Positions 24,557 through 35,412 are shown, counted from the first letter of the stretch. The stretch is 64,000 nucleotides of DNA from Streptomyces ochraceiscleroticus (GCF_000720485.1 NZ_JOAX01000031.1:24214-88213); one strand, 5' to 3'. Made by a program: numbers and translations. Notes: generated by a model from the sequence alone, not told the origin.

Positions 24557-25582
24557 CTACTTCGCCGGGAGGACGTCCTGCAGGAGTTGCATGAAGGCTG
24601 CTTCGTCTATGACCGGGGTGCCGAAGGAGCGGGCCTTGGTGGTTTTGGAGGTGGGGGAGTCGGGGTCGTTGGTGACCAGGAGGCTGGTCAGGCGGGAGAC
24701 GCTGGTCGCGACGTGCAGGCCGGCCTCGGTCGCGCGGTCCTCCAGCAGCTCGCGGTCCACGGAGGTGTCGCCGGAGAAGGCGACCCGCATGCCCTGCATG
24801 AGCCGGCCGCCCGCTTCGTACCGCCCGGGGTTCGGATAGGGGCAGGCCGGGCGCTTGCGGGAGGGGCGCCAGGTCGTCGGGCGGTACTGCGAGCCGTATC
24901 CGGAGCGCTGCGCGGGCGGGCGCGGCGCGTCGGTCCACTCGGTCAGCGGCTGGCAGGCCAGCAGCGGCAGCCGGAGGTTCCCCTCGGCGGCCAGCCGGAG
25001 GCTCGGCCGGAACGCCTCGGCGAGGACGCGGGCGTCGTCCAGCGCGTGGTGCGCCTGCTCCTGCACGACGCCGTAGTGCGCGGCGAGGGACTCCAGCTTG
25101 TGGTTGGGCAGCGGGAGGCGCAGCTCCTTGGAGAGCGCGATCGTGCACAGCCGCTGGCGCACCGGTGCCTGGGCCTTCGCCCGGGCGTACTCGCGGGCGA
25201 TCATCGACCAGTCGAACATCGCGTTGTGTGCGACGAGGACGCGGTCCTCCAGGCGCCGGGACAGCTCGGGGACGATCTCCGGGAAGAGCGGGGCGCCGGC
25301 CAGCACCTCGGTCGTGAGGCCGTGGATCCAGACCGGGCCGGGGTCGCGCTCGGGGTTGACGAGGGTGTACCAGCGGTCCTGGACCTCGCCGCGGGCGTCC
25401 AGTTGATACACGGCGGCAGAGATGATCCGGTCGTCGCGGGCCAGGCCGGTGGTCTCCACGTCGACCACCGCATACCCCTGTGGGTACGCGGTGGGCCAGT
25501 CGGCCTGTTCCTCCTGCGGGGCCGGCTGCCGCACGATCTCCGGGGAGAGCGGGCGGTCGGCTGCCGTGCGGTCTTCGAGCAT
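24557..25582 (-). CDS. DEDDh 3'-5' exonuclease with C-terminal BRCT domain (DnaQ-like)
   Basis: A 341-residue protein. Residues about 35-205 form a DnaQ-type exonuclease: Exo I YAVVDVETTGL (D and E ligands), Exo II region VLVAHNAMFDWSMI, and Exo III HHALDDARVLAEAF with the general-base His of the DEDDh class. After a Pro/Arg-rich linker, residues about 265-340 form a BRCT domain (GMRVAFSGDTSVDRELLEDRATEAG and VTNDPDSPTSKTTKARSFGTPVI). Such proteins are taken as epsilon-like proofreading or repair exonucleases. The ATG at 25582 is used; an in-frame extension to 27100 is non-coding. An interspersed repeat directly follows the stop. Confidence 0.9.
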   Translation of the reverse strand: MLEDRTAADRPLSPEIVRQPAPQEEQADWPTAYPQGYAVVDVETTGLARDDRIISAAVYQLDARGEVQDRWYTLVNPERDPGPVWIHGLTTEVLAGAPLFPEIVPELSRRLEDRVLVAHNAMFDWSMIAREYARAKAQAPVRQRLCTIALSKELRLPLPNHKLESLAAHYGVVQEQAHHALDDARVLAEAFRPSLRLAAEGNLRLPLLACQPLTEWTDAPRPPAQRSGYGSQYRPTTWRPSRKRPACPYPNPGRYEAGGRLMQGMRVAFSGDTSVDRELLEDRATEAGLHVATSVSRLTSLLVTNDPDSPTSKTTKARSFGTPVIDEAAFMQLLQDVLPAK

Positions 25583-25858
25583 GGTCCATGAGGATACGGG
25601 CCGGCACTGACAGCGATGCCCTGTGGGGGCGTACGGATGCGCGCTTGGGGAGGATTCGGACATCGCGCGCCCCATGCGTCCGGATTCCTGATAAGGCGTC
25701 AGGTTCCCTGCGTCTCCATGTCCTGACGATGCGCCCTGACCGATGCACGTCTCTTTACCTCTCGTGGGGTCGCGCTGTAACCCTGTTCCAGCACGGGCAC
25801 GACACGTACGCGCAGCACCACCTCGAACGCTTCCTTCCGGACCGACCGAGGAGCCGCG

Positions 25859-27145
25859 ATGACGGACCCGACCGACCCGTACCTGATCATCTCCGCCGAC
25901 TGCCACGCCGGGCTGCCGGCCGAGCGGTACCGGCCCTATCTGGAGGCCGGGAACCACCGGGCCTTCGACGACTTCCTCGGGCAGCGGGACGCCCGGCGCG
26001 CCGTCAGGGCACGGCGCGGCATACGGAACGAGACCTCCGCCCTGAAGTGGCAGGAGGACAACGAGGAGGGCCTGCGCGGCGGCTGGGACGCCGCGCAGCG
26101 CGCCAAGGAACTGGACGGCGACGGGGTGGCCGCCGAGGTCGTGCTGCCCGGCACGGACCCTGTCGACGGCGGTGTCGCGGCGCCCTTCGGGGCGGGCCTC
26201 GACGACCCCGAGGGGCAGGACCCCGAACTGGGCATGGCGGGCGCCCGGGCGTACAACCGCTGGCTCGCGGAGTTCTGCGCCACCGACCCCGAGCGGCACT
26301 GCGGCGTCGCCGTGCTGCCGCTCGCCGGCGAGGTGGACGAGGCGGTCACGGAGATCCACCGGGCCCGCGACTCCGGGCTCGGCGCGCTGCTGATCCCGGC
26401 GACGTGGGCCGGCGGGGCGCCGTTCCACGACCGCCGGTACGACCCCGTCTGGGCGGCCGCCGCCGAGACCGCGATGCCCGTCCTCACGCACGCGGGGGCC
26501 GCGCCCCGCCACGAGTACGGCGGCCACCTCGGCATCGAGCTGTCCGAGGCCGCCTGGTGGCCGGCCCGTCCGCTCTGGTTCCTGCTGTGGTCCGGGGCCT
26601 TCGAACGCCATCCGGGGCTGCGCTTCGGGGTCGCCGGGGCCGGCTGCTGGTGGCTGCCGAACCTGCTGTGGCAGATGGACCGGCTCTACCTCGGCGCGCA
26701 CGGTGGAAAGAAGCACTCCCCGTTCGCCGCGCTGAAGCGGTCCCCGCACGAGTACCTCGACCGTCAGGTCTTCGTGTGCGCCGCCGCACCGCAGCGCCGC
26801 GAGCTGGCGCAGCGCTACGAGATCGGCGTGGACAACATCCTGTGGGGCTCGAATTTCCCGCACCCGGAGGGCACTTGGCCGCACACGGGGGAGTGGCTGC
26901 GCCGGGCCTTCCACGACATCCCGGTGGGGGAGACCCGCCGGATGCTCGGCGAGTCGGCCGCCGAGGTCTTCGGCTTCGACAAGCGGCGGCTCGCGCCGCT
27001 CGCGCAGCGCATCGGGCCGACGCCGGAGGCCCTGGGGCAGCCGCGCAATCAGGCGCCCGTCGAGGCGTGCTGGCGGCGCGCCCGGGAGACCGGCCGGCAC
27101 TGGCTGACCGGCTTCGACTTCCCGTTCGTGGGGGTGGGGGAGTGA
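25859..27145 (+). CDS. amidohydrolase-2 family protein (TIM-barrel metal hydrolase/decarboxylase)
   Basis: A 428-residue protein. YLIISADCHAGLPAERY at the N-terminus carries the metal-site Asp-x-His. VLPLAGEVDEAVTEIHRARDSGLGALLIPATW and PVLTHAGAAPRHEYGGHLGIEL are barrel strands with His ligands. WGSNFPHPEGTWPHTGEWL supplies the C-terminal Asp/His region, here Asn where others have Asp. Related proteins are hydrolases or decarboxylases of unknown substrate. The ATG follows CGAGGAGCCGCG. The 276-base divergent region to the exonuclease gene contains no clear signals. Confidence 0.85.
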   Translation: MTDPTDPYLIISADCHAGLPAERYRPYLEAGNHRAFDDFLGQRDARRAVRARRGIRNETSALKWQEDNEEGLRGGWDAAQRAKELDGDGVAAEVVLPGTDPVDGGVAAPFGAGLDDPEGQDPELGMAGARAYNRWLAEFCATDPERHCGVAVLPLAGEVDEAVTEIHRARDSGLGALLIPATWAGGAPFHDRRYDPVWAAAAETAMPVLTHAGAAPRHEYGGHLGIELSEAAWWPARPLWFLLWSGAFERHPGLRFGVAGAGCWWLPNLLWQMDRLYLGAHGGKKHSPFAALKRSPHEYLDRQVFVCAAAPQRRELAQRYEIGVDNILWGSNFPHPEGTWPHTGEWLRRAFHDIPVGETRRMLGESAAEVFGFDKRRLAPLAQRIGPTPEALGQPRNQAPVEACWRRARETGRHWLTGFDFPFVGVGE

Positions 27146-27234
27146 CGCGGGCCCGGACCCCGCGAGCGTACCGCCGGTAACATTTCTTAGTACTCGTTGG
27201 TAACAACCTCTGGCCGAGCCCCTGTACGCCGTTC

Positions 27235-27240
27235 TATGGT
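27235..27240 (+). promoter_or_regulatory. -10 element, probably leaderless transcript
   Basis: TATGGT ends 6 bases before the ATG at 27247, so RNA would start at the start codon. Upstream, GGTAAC occurs at 27176-27181 and 27199-27204 (23 bases apart), a possible regulator half-site pair. Confidence 0.4.
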
Positions 27241-27246
27241 GCCCGC

Positions 27247-28128
27247 ATGCCGCACCTGCCCGATGTCGTGTTGTGGTCGATACCGGCCTTCGTCCTGCTC
27301 ACCGTCCTGGAGATGGTGAGCTACCGGCTGCACCCGGACGAGGACGCTGCCGGATACGAGACGAAGGACGCCGCCACCAGCATCGGCATGGGGCTCGGCA
27401 GCCTGGTCTTCGACGCCCTGTGGAAGATCCCGATCGTCGCGATCTATGCGGCGGTCTACGAGCTGACGCCGCTGCGCATCCCTGTGCTGTGGTGGACGCT
27501 GCTCCTGATGCTGCTCGCGCAGGACTTCTTCTACTACTGGTCGCACCGCGGCCACCACGTGATCCGCATCCTGTGGGCCTGCCACGTGGTGCACCACTCC
27601 AGCCGGAAGTTCAACCTCACCACCGCGCTCCGCCAGCCCTGGACCACCTGGACGGTCTGGCCGTTCTACGTACCGATGATCGCGCTCGGCGTGCACCCGG
27701 CGGCGGTCGCCTTCTGCTCCTCGGCGAACCTCGTGTACCAGTTCTGGGTGCACACCGAGCGGGTCGGCAAGCTGCCGCGCCCGTTCGAGTACGTGCTGAA
27801 CACGCCCTCGCACCACCGCGTCCACCACGCCTCCCAAGGCGGCTACCTGGACCGGAACTTCGGCGGCATCCTGATCATCTGGGACCGGCTGTTCGGCTCC
27901 TTCGTCCCGGAGACCGAGCGGCCCGTCTTCGGGCTGACGAAGAACATCGACACCTTCAACCCGCTGCGGGTCGCCACGCACGAGTACGCGGCCATCGCAC
28001 GCGACGTACGGGCCGCGGGGAGCTGGAGCGAGCGCGCGGGGCGGATCTTCCGGGGACCCGGGTGGCAGCCCGCACGGAGCGGCGAGGGCGCGTCCCGGGT
28101 GCCGGGCACCGAGACCTCTGCCGCATGA
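27247..28128 (+). CDS. sterol desaturase/fatty acid hydroxylase family membrane protein
   Basis: A 293-residue membrane di-iron protein with the family's His clusters: WSHRGHH (about residue 98), HVVHHSS (about 115) and HHRVHHAS (about 182), plus a late THEY. Hydrophobic helices lie at about 8-28, 48-75 and 85-100. It should hydroxylate or desaturate a lipid; in bacteria hopanoid, carotenoid or fatty-acyl targets are all possible. The stop overlaps the next start (ATGA), so it is coupled to the YhhN-like gene. Confidence 0.9.
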   Translation: MPHLPDVVLWSIPAFVLLTVLEMVSYRLHPDEDAAGYETKDAATSIGMGLGSLVFDALWKIPIVAIYAAVYELTPLRIPVLWWTLLLMLLAQDFFYYWSHRGHHVIRILWACHVVHHSSRKFNLTTALRQPWTTWTVWPFYVPMIALGVHPAAVAFCSSANLVYQFWVHTERVGKLPRPFEYVLNTPSHHRVHHASQGGYLDRNFGGILIIWDRLFGSFVPETERPVFGLTKNIDTFNPLRVATHEYAAIARDVRAAGSWSERAGRIFRGPGWQPARSGEGASRVPGTETSAA

Positions 28129-28838
28129 GCCGCGGCACCGCGGCCCGCGCCCTCCTCGGCGCCTTCGGGCTGCTGTCCGCCGTCCATCTCGGCGCGCTGC
28201 TCGCCGGGGCCGGTGCAGTGGAGGTGGCGACCAAGCCGGTGCTAATGCCGGTCCTCGCCGCGTACGTACTCGCCCGCCGCGGCCCCGTACTGCTCGCCGC
28301 CGCGCTGCTCTTCGGGTGCGGCGGCGACACGCTGCTCCAGGTGGGCGGCGACACCGCCTTCCTCGTGGGGATGGGCTCCTTCGCGGCCGGGCACATCTGC
28401 TACCTGGTGCTGTTCGTACGACGGGGCGCCGCACCGGAGTGGGGCCGCCGGTGGCCGCTCGCCGCGGTGGCCGCCGCGTACACCGTCGCCTGGTTCGGCA
28501 CCGTCGCGCTGCTGTGGCCCGCCCTCGCCGCCGATCTGCGCGGGCCGGTCGCCGGGTACAGCCTCCTGCTCACCGCGATGGCGTACGGCGCGCTGCGGGC
28601 CGGGCCGCGCGCCCTCCTCGGCGGCCTGCTCTTCCTGGCCTCCGACACCCTCATCGCGAGCGGCCTCGCGCACTGGCCGCAGCCGCCCGCGCCGCAGTTC
28701 TGCATCATGGCCGGCTACCTCGCCGCCCAGTGGCTGCTGGCCGACGGCGTGCTGCGGACGACGGCGGCTCCGGCCGCCGCCGGCACCGCGGCCCCCGACG
28801 GACCGGCCCGGCGCGCCGTCGTACCGGACCGGACGTAG
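28125..28838 (+). CDS. YhhN/TMEM86 family membrane protein (lysoplasmalogenase-like)
   Basis: A 237-residue protein with about seven or eight hydrophobic helices. It carries family motifs: TKPVLMPVLAAYVLA near the N-terminus, FGCGGDTLLQV around the conserved Asp, and LFLASDTLIA with a second conserved Asp. The C-terminal tail is Ala/Arg-rich. Animal relatives cleave lysoplasmalogens; the bacterial substrate is not established. ATGA overlap with the sterol-desaturase-like gene suggests a shared lipid role. Confidence 0.87.
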   Translation: MSRGTAARALLGAFGLLSAVHLGALLAGAGAVEVATKPVLMPVLAAYVLARRGPVLLAAALLFGCGGDTLLQVGGDTAFLVGMGSFAAGHICYLVLFVRRGAAPEWGRRWPLAAVAAAYTVAWFGTVALLWPALAADLRGPVAGYSLLLTAMAYGALRAGPRALLGGLLFLASDTLIASGLAHWPQPPAPQFCIMAGYLAAQWLLADGVLRTTAAPAAAGTAAPDGPARRAVVPDRT

Positions 28839-28894
28839 CGTGGGCCGGGAGGCCCCGGGCCGGGGCACGCCCCGGACAGCGAGGACTCCCCGCC

Positions 28895-29938
28895 ATGCGA
28901 GCCAGCACCCTCCACGCGCCCCGCGACATCCGCGTCGAGGAGGTGCCGGACGCCGCGCTGCGCCGGCCGCAGGACGCGGTGGTCCAGGTGGTCCGGGCCT
29001 GCATCTGCGGCAGCGACCTGTGGCCGTACCGGGGCGAGTCGCCCCGCGAACCGGGGCAGCGCACGGGCCACGAGTTCCTCGGGACGGTCACCGACACCGG
29101 TGCCGACGTCGTCACCGTCGCGCCCGGCGACCTCGTCGTGGCGCCTTTCACCTGGTCCGACGGCACCTGCGACTACTGCGCCGACGGGCTGACCACGTCC
29201 TGCGTCAACGGCGGCGCCTGGGGCACGCCCGGGTCGGACGGCGGCCAGGGCGAGGCGGTGCGCGTCCCGTATGCCGACGCCACGCTGGTGAAACTGCCCG
29301 CCGCCGCTGCCGGTGACGACCGGCTGCTGACCGCGCTGCTCTCCCTGGCCGACGTGCTGGGCACCGGGCACCACGCGGCGCTGGGCGCGGGCGTCCGGCC
29401 GGGCGCGACGGTCGCGGTGGTCGGGGACGGCGCGGTGGGGCTGTGCGGGGTGCTGGCGGCCCGGCGGCTGGGCGCGGAGCGGATCATCGTCCTGGGGCGG
29501 CATCGGGTGCGTACGGACCTCGCACGGGCCTTCGGGGCCGACGAGGTGGTCGCCGAGCGCGGCGACGAGGCGGTGGCCGCGGTGCGGGAGCTGACCGACG
29601 GGCACGGCGCGCACGCGGTGATCGAGGCGGTCGGCACGGAGCAGTCGATGCGCACCGCCGTGGAGATCGCCCGGCCGGGCGGCGCGATCGGCTACGTCGG
29701 GGTGCCGCACGGCAGCGGCAGCGGCCTGGACCTGAGCGTGCTGTTCGGGCGGAACATCACGGTGCGCGGCGGCGTGGCACCGGTACGCACGTACATCCCG
29801 GAGCTGCTGCCGGACGTCCTGGACGGGACCGTCGACCCCTCGCCGCTCTTCGACATGCCGGTGGACCTGGACGGGGTGCCGGAGGGGTACCGCGCGATGG
29901 ACGAACGCAGGGCGCTGAAGGTACTGGTACGCCCGTAA
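28895..29938 (+). CDS. zinc-dependent medium-chain alcohol dehydrogenase
   Basis: A 347-residue MDR-type oxidoreductase. The catalytic zinc site includes C38 in ACICGSDLW and H59-E60 in RTGHEFLG. The structural zinc loop has three Cys (C92, C95, C103) where many members have four. The Rossmann domain carries VAVVGDGAVGLCGVLAAR, followed by IIVLGRHRVR, where no acidic residue follows the second strand; an Arg-containing end may favour NADP(H). Substrate unknown. ATG start at 28895. Ends 57 bases before the convergent subtilase gene. Confidence 0.88.
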   Translation: MRASTLHAPRDIRVEEVPDAALRRPQDAVVQVVRACICGSDLWPYRGESPREPGQRTGHEFLGTVTDTGADVVTVAPGDLVVAPFTWSDGTCDYCADGLTTSCVNGGAWGTPGSDGGQGEAVRVPYADATLVKLPAAAAGDDRLLTALLSLADVLGTGHHAALGAGVRPGATVAVVGDGAVGLCGVLAARRLGAERIIVLGRHRVRTDLARAFGADEVVAERGDEAVAAVRELTDGHGAHAVIEAVGTEQSMRTAVEIARPGGAIGYVGVPHGSGSGLDLSVLFGRNITVRGGVAPVRTYIPELLPDVLDGTVDPSPLFDMPVDLDGVPEGYRAMDERRALKVLVRP

Positions 29939-29995
29939 GGGCGTCTTTCGGACCGGCCGCCGGGGCCCGCTGCCACGGGCCCCGGAGCCGCTCGC

Positions 29996-31504
<1,509 letters not shown>

Positions 31505-32127
31505 GGGTACTCCACATCATCTTCAACCGCTCGCGGGCAGGTCGCGCGCGAGCCGGTTCACTGACGAGTGAAGCTATCCGCGATCACCCGGACAGTTCAA
31601 CGGTCGGCAAAGAAAACCCGCCTGTCGGCGGGGGAAAACCCGCCAACTGCCGCAGGAGCGGGGCCCGTCAACCACACCGGGGACGGCGCAGCGTCCCGAA
31701 GCTCAGCAGCGGCAGCGTGATCCGCCGGCCGTCCCAGCGGCGGGCAACGGCGCAGGTCGGGCGGGGTGGCGCGGGAGGTGCGAGGGCGACGGGGGAGGAC
31801 AACCGCACGGCGCCGTACGGGAGTCGGCCCGGTCCTGGTGGCTGCCGGGGCGGCAAAGGCGTCACACCCGGACAACGACCCGGCGCGCCGGCGGTGGCGG
31901 CCGTACCCCCCGATTTCCTGGGGATTTCAGGCCCTGCCCCCTGTCGGAAGGCGGCCGCGCCCCTCTAGCATGCGTGATCCGGATCACTGATCTGAACTTT
32001 ATGTCGCCGTCGGAACGCACCACAGAGCGCGCGAAGCAACATCCCGCACCACGCGCGAGGCGACACGCCGCACCACGCGACAGAACACGCCAGGAATTGC
32101 CAGCACCGTGAGAAACCAGGAGACCGC
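31505..32127. other. 623-base intergenic region
   Basis: A divergent region between the subtilase and the DUF485-actP operon. No open frame here has convincing codon bias or a family match. It contains a perfect Crp-type palindrome near 31.98 kb and a long presumed leader (about 150 bases) before the GTG of the DUF485 gene, including several CACACGCG-like short repeats. Otherwise nothing is seen. Confidence 0.6.
31974..31987. promoter_or_regulatory. Crp-type palindrome upstream of the acetate symporter operon
   Basis: GTGATCCGGATCAC is a perfect 14-base palindrome matching the Crp pattern GTGA-N6-TCAC. A TAGCAT -10-like hexamer lies just before it at 31966-31971, so the site would cover the transcription start region. 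Acetate-uptake genes are Crp-controlled in several bacteria; direct control here is inferred. Confidence 0.5.
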
Positions 32128-32532
32128 GTGAGCACCGCCGCCCAGCCGCCCGCTGACCACGGGCCGCACGAGGAGCACGAGGGGCAGCACGGCGTGCCCC
32201 ATGAGGCACCGCCCTTCACCGAGGTGCAGTCCGGCGCGGAGTTCACCGAACTGCGCCGCTCATACCGCTCGTTCGCCTTCCCGCTGACCGTCGCCTTCAT
32301 CCTCTGGTACCTGCTGTACGTGCTGCTCAGCAACTACGCGGGCGGCTTCATGGGCACCAAGGTCCTCGGCAACATCAACGTCGCCTTCGTCCTCGGCCTC
32401 GCCCAGTTCGTGACGACCTTCCTCATCGCCTGGTGGTACTCGCGGCACGCCGCCGCGAAGCTCGACCCCAAGGCTGAGGCGATCAAGAACCGCCTGGAGG
32501 GCGGTACCCCGCGTGTGGAGGGCGACGCATGA
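32128..32532 (+). CDS. DUF485 membrane protein, partner of the acetate symporter
   Basis: A 134-residue protein. A His/Glu-rich cytoplasmic N-terminus (about 1-40) is followed by the DUF485 core: FTELRRSYRSFAFPLTVAFILWYLLYVLLSNY, then VAFVLGLAQFVTTFLIAWWYSRHAAAKLDP. Two membrane helices lie at about 50-72 and 87-107. In many bacteria this family is always paired with an ActP-type sodium:acetate symporter. The next gene starts within its stop codon (ATGA). GTG start with CAGGAGACC upstream. Confidence 0.9.
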   Translation: MSTAAQPPADHGPHEEHEGQHGVPHEAPPFTEVQSGAEFTELRRSYRSFAFPLTVAFILWYLLYVLLSNYAGGFMGTKVLGNINVAFVLGLAQFVTTFLIAWWYSRHAAAKLDPKAEAIKNRLEGGTPRVEGDA

Positions 32533-34154
32533 ACCACCTGACGTACCAGCTCGCCGCCGAGGGCGCGACCCAGCACCGGCCGCTGATCATCACGCTCTTC
32601 GCGGTCTTCGTCGCCGCCACCCTCGGCATCACCGTGTGGGCGGGGCGGCAGACCAAGGGCGCCGAGGACTTCTACGCCGGCGGCCGCCAGTTCTCCGGCT
32701 TCCAGAACGGCCTGGCCATCTCCGGCGACTACATGTCCGCCGCGTCCTTCCTCGGTATCGCGGGCGCCATCGCCCTCTTCGGGTACGACGGCTTCCTGTA
32801 CTCCATCGGCTTCCTCGTCGCCTGGCTGGTCGCGCTGCTGCTGGTCGCCGAGCCGCTGCGGAACTCCGGCCGCTTCACGATGGGCGACGTCCTCGTGTAC
32901 CGGATGCGGCAGCGCCCGGTACGCACCGCGGCGGGCGTCTCCACCATCGTCGTCTCGATCTTCTACCTGCTGGCACAGATGGCGGGCGCGGGTGCGCTCG
33001 TCACGCTGCTCCTCGGGATCACCAGCGAGGCCGGCAAGATCCTCGTGGTCGTCCTCGTCGGCATCGTGATGATCCTCTACGTCTCCATCGGCGGCATGAA
33101 GGGCACCACCTGGGTGCAGATGGTCAAGGCCGTCCTGCTGATCGCGGGCACCCTGCTGATCACATTCCTGGTGATGCTCAAGTTCAACTTCAACATCTCC
33201 ACGCTGCTCGGCGAGGCCGCCAAGGAGAGCGGCAAGGGCGCGGCCTTCCTGGAGCCCGGCCTGAAGTACGGCGCCACCGCCACCTCGAAGATCGACTTCA
33301 TCTCGCTGGGCATCGCCCTGGTTCTGGGCACCGCGGGCCTGCCGCACATCCTCATCCGCTTCTACACCGTGCCCACTGCCAAGGCCGCCCGTAAGTCCGT
33401 GAACTGGGCCATCGGCATCATCGGCGTCTTCTACCTGATGACCATCGCGCTCGGATTCGGTGCCGCGGCGCTCATCAAGCCGGAGACGATCATCGCGTCC
33501 AACCCGGCGGGCAATACCGCGGCCCCGTTGCTCGCCCAGGAGATCGGCGGCGGCGCCGACTCCACCGGCGGCGCCATCCTGCTCGCCGTGATCTCGGCCG
33601 TCGCCTTCGCCACCATCCTCGCCGTGGTCGCGGGCCTCACCCTCGCCTCGTCCTCCTCCTTCGCGCACGACCTGTACGTCAACGTGATCAAGAAGGGCCA
33701 GGCGTCGGAGAAGGAGGAGGTGCGCGCCGCGCGGTGGGCCACCGTCGGCATCGGCTCCGTCGCGATCGTCCTCGGCGTCTTCGCGCGCGGCCTGAACGTC
33801 GCGGGCCTGGTCGCCCTCGCCTTCGCGGTCGCCGCCTCCGCCAACCTGCCCACGATCCTCTACAGCCTCTTCTGGAAGCGCTTCACCACCTCCGGGGCGC
33901 TGTGGTCGATCTACGGCGGCCTGGCCTCCTCCGTCCTCCTCGTGCTCTTCTCGCCGGTCGTCTCCGGCAAGGAGACCTCGATGTTCCCCGGTGTGGACTT
34001 CCACTTCTTCCCGCTGGAGAACCCGGGCCTGATCTCCATCCCGCTGGGCTTCCTGCTCGGCTGGCTCGGGTCCCTGCTTTCCAAGGAGAAGCCGGACGCC
34101 GACAAGTACGCCGAGCTGGAGGTCCGGTCCCTGACCGGCACCGGAGCGCACTGA
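32529..34154 (+). CDS. actP: cation/acetate symporter ActP-type
   Basis: A 541-residue sodium:solute symporter with about 13 helices. Motifs: EDFYAGGRQFSGFQNGLAISGDYMSAASFLGI near the N-terminus (SSS family sodium-site region), VSIGGMKGTTWVQMVKAVLL, GLPHILIRFYTVPTAKAARKS (diagnostic of the acetate/monocarboxylate group) and LTLASSSSFAHDLYVN. It imports acetate and probably other short monocarboxylates. It is coupled to the DUF485 gene by ATGA. A strong terminator hairpin follows. Confidence 0.92.
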   Translation: MNHLTYQLAAEGATQHRPLIITLFAVFVAATLGITVWAGRQTKGAEDFYAGGRQFSGFQNGLAISGDYMSAASFLGIAGAIALFGYDGFLYSIGFLVAWLVALLLVAEPLRNSGRFTMGDVLVYRMRQRPVRTAAGVSTIVVSIFYLLAQMAGAGALVTLLLGITSEAGKILVVVLVGIVMILYVSIGGMKGTTWVQMVKAVLLIAGTLLITFLVMLKFNFNISTLLGEAAKESGKGAAFLEPGLKYGATATSKIDFISLGIALVLGTAGLPHILIRFYTVPTAKAARKSVNWAIGIIGVFYLMTIALGFGAAALIKPETIIASNPAGNTAAPLLAQEIGGGADSTGGAILLAVISAVAFATILAVVAGLTLASSSSFAHDLYVNVIKKGQASEKEEVRAARWATVGIGSVAIVLGVFARGLNVAGLVALAFAVAASANLPTILYSLFWKRFTTSGALWSIYGGLASSVLLVLFSPVVSGKETSMFPGVDFHFFPLENPGLISIPLGFLLGWLGSLLSKEKPDADKYAELEVRSLTGTGAH

Positions 34155-34177
34155 CCGCCCGGTTCCCGCAGGCGAGC

Positions 34178-34213
34178 ACCGGCCGTGTCGTAGATCCCTA
34201 CGACGCGGCCGGT
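34178..34213 (+). terminator. terminator after actP
   Basis: ACCGGCCGTGTCGTAG pairs with CTACGACGCGGCCGGT (16 bp, one G-T wobble) around a 4-base loop, 23 bases after the stop. Confidence 0.8.
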
Positions 34214-34302
34214 CCCGCATCGTGACATCGGATCCGTGCTCGTTGTCGGACCCATCGCGTAGGCTCGACAACAACTGATCCGCCACCGGGGGAGGGGGCC
34301 TC

Positions 34303-35292
34303 GTGCTCATCGACACATACGGGCGAGTAGCCACCGACCTGCGGGTTTCGCTGACCGACCGGTGCAACCTGCGGTGCACGTACTGCATGCCCGAAGAGGG
34401 CCTGCAGTGGCTCGCCAAGCCCGACCTGCTCACGGACGACGAAATCGTCCGCCTCATCCGTATCGCCGTCACCGACCTCGGCATCGAAGAGGTCCGCTTC
34501 ACCGGCGGCGAGCCGCTGCTCCGCCCCGGCCTCGTCGGCATCGTCGAGCGCGTCGCGGCGCTGGAGAAGCGCCCCAGGATGTCGCTGACCACCAACGGCA
34601 TCGGCCTGGAGCGCACCGCCGTCGCGCTGCGCGACGCCGGCCTGGACCGGGTCAACGTCTCGCTGGACACCCTGCGCCCGGACGTCTTCCAGACCCTGAC
34701 CCGCCGCAAGCGCCATGAGGACGTACTGCGGGGCCTTGCCGCCGCCCGCGCCGCGGGCCTCACCCCCGTCAAGGTCAATTCCGTACTCATGCCGGGGCTG
34801 AACGACGACGAGGCCCCCGACCTCCTCGCCTGGGCGGTGGAGAACGACTACGAGCTCCGCTTCATCGAGCAGATGCCGCTCGACGCGCAGCACGGCTGGA
34901 AGCGCGAGGGCATGATCACCGCGGGCGACATCCTCGCCTCGCTGCGTACCCGCTTCGAGCTGACTCCCGAGGGCCAGGAGGAGCGCGGCTCCGCGCCCGC
35001 CGAGCGCTGGCTCGTGGACGGCGGACCGCATCGCGTCGGCGTGATCGCCTCGGTCACCCGGCCCTTCTGCCGTGCCTGCGACCGGACCCGGCTGACGGCC
35101 GACGGCCAGGTGCGGACGTGCCTGTTCGCCACGGAGGAGACGGACCTGCGGGCCGCGCTGCGCTCGGACGCGGGGGACGAAGAGGTCGCCCGCATATGGA
35201 AGCTCGCGATGTGGGGCAAGAAGGCGGGCTCGGGCCTGGACGACCCGAGCTTCCTGCAGCCGGAGCGGCCGATGTCGGCGATCGGCGGCTGA
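34303..35292 (+). CDS. moaA: GTP 3',8-cyclase MoaA (molybdenum cofactor synthesis)
   Basis: A 329-residue radical-SAM enzyme that converts GTP to 3',8-cyclo-GTP, the first step of molybdopterin synthesis. The N-terminal cluster motif is CNLRCTYC (C21, C25, C28). The second, GTP-binding cluster has C256, C259 and C273 (FCRACDRTRLTADGQVRTC). The essential C-terminal Gly-Gly is intact (AIGG). RFTGGEPLLRPG and SLDTLRPDVF are family motifs. GTG start with GGGGGAGGGGG upstream. Stands alone; other moa genes are not in the window. Confidence 0.96.
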   Translation: MLIDTYGRVATDLRVSLTDRCNLRCTYCMPEEGLQWLAKPDLLTDDEIVRLIRIAVTDLGIEEVRFTGGEPLLRPGLVGIVERVAALEKRPRMSLTTNGIGLERTAVALRDAGLDRVNVSLDTLRPDVFQTLTRRKRHEDVLRGLAAARAAGLTPVKVNSVLMPGLNDDEAPDLLAWAVENDYELRFIEQMPLDAQHGWKREGMITAGDILASLRTRFELTPEGQEERGSAPAERWLVDGGPHRVGVIASVTRPFCRACDRTRLTADGQVRTCLFATEETDLRAALRSDAGDEEVARIWKLAMWGKKAGSGLDDPSFLQPERPMSAIGG

Positions 35293-35353
35293 GGCGCACC
35301 GGCGCGCGGGGCAGCCGGTTCGGCTGAGGCACCCAGGCGGCGCTCGGCGGCGG

Positions 35354-35383
35354 GCGGCCGGCCCGGACAGGCGGCCGGCCCGG
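35354..35383. repeat. 13-bp direct repeat between convergent genes
   Basis: GCGGCCGGCCCGG at 35354-35366 and 35371-35383, each containing the palindrome GGCCGGCC. It could act as a terminator for moaA or for the small gene on the other strand, but no clean single hairpin stands out. Confidence 0.4.
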
Positions 35384-35412
35384 CTCGGTCGTCGGCTGCG
35401 GGCCGTGGGACG

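Noticed and set aside
24481..24560. Insertion-sequence end at the GCGCAGTTCCCCGCGCCCC sequence
   Set aside because: No transposase, no terminal repeats or target duplication; better explained as a short interspersed repeat.
31597..31875. 92-codon minus-strand frame in the subtilase-DUF485 gap
   Set aside because: No ribosome site, no plausible third-position bias and no family match.
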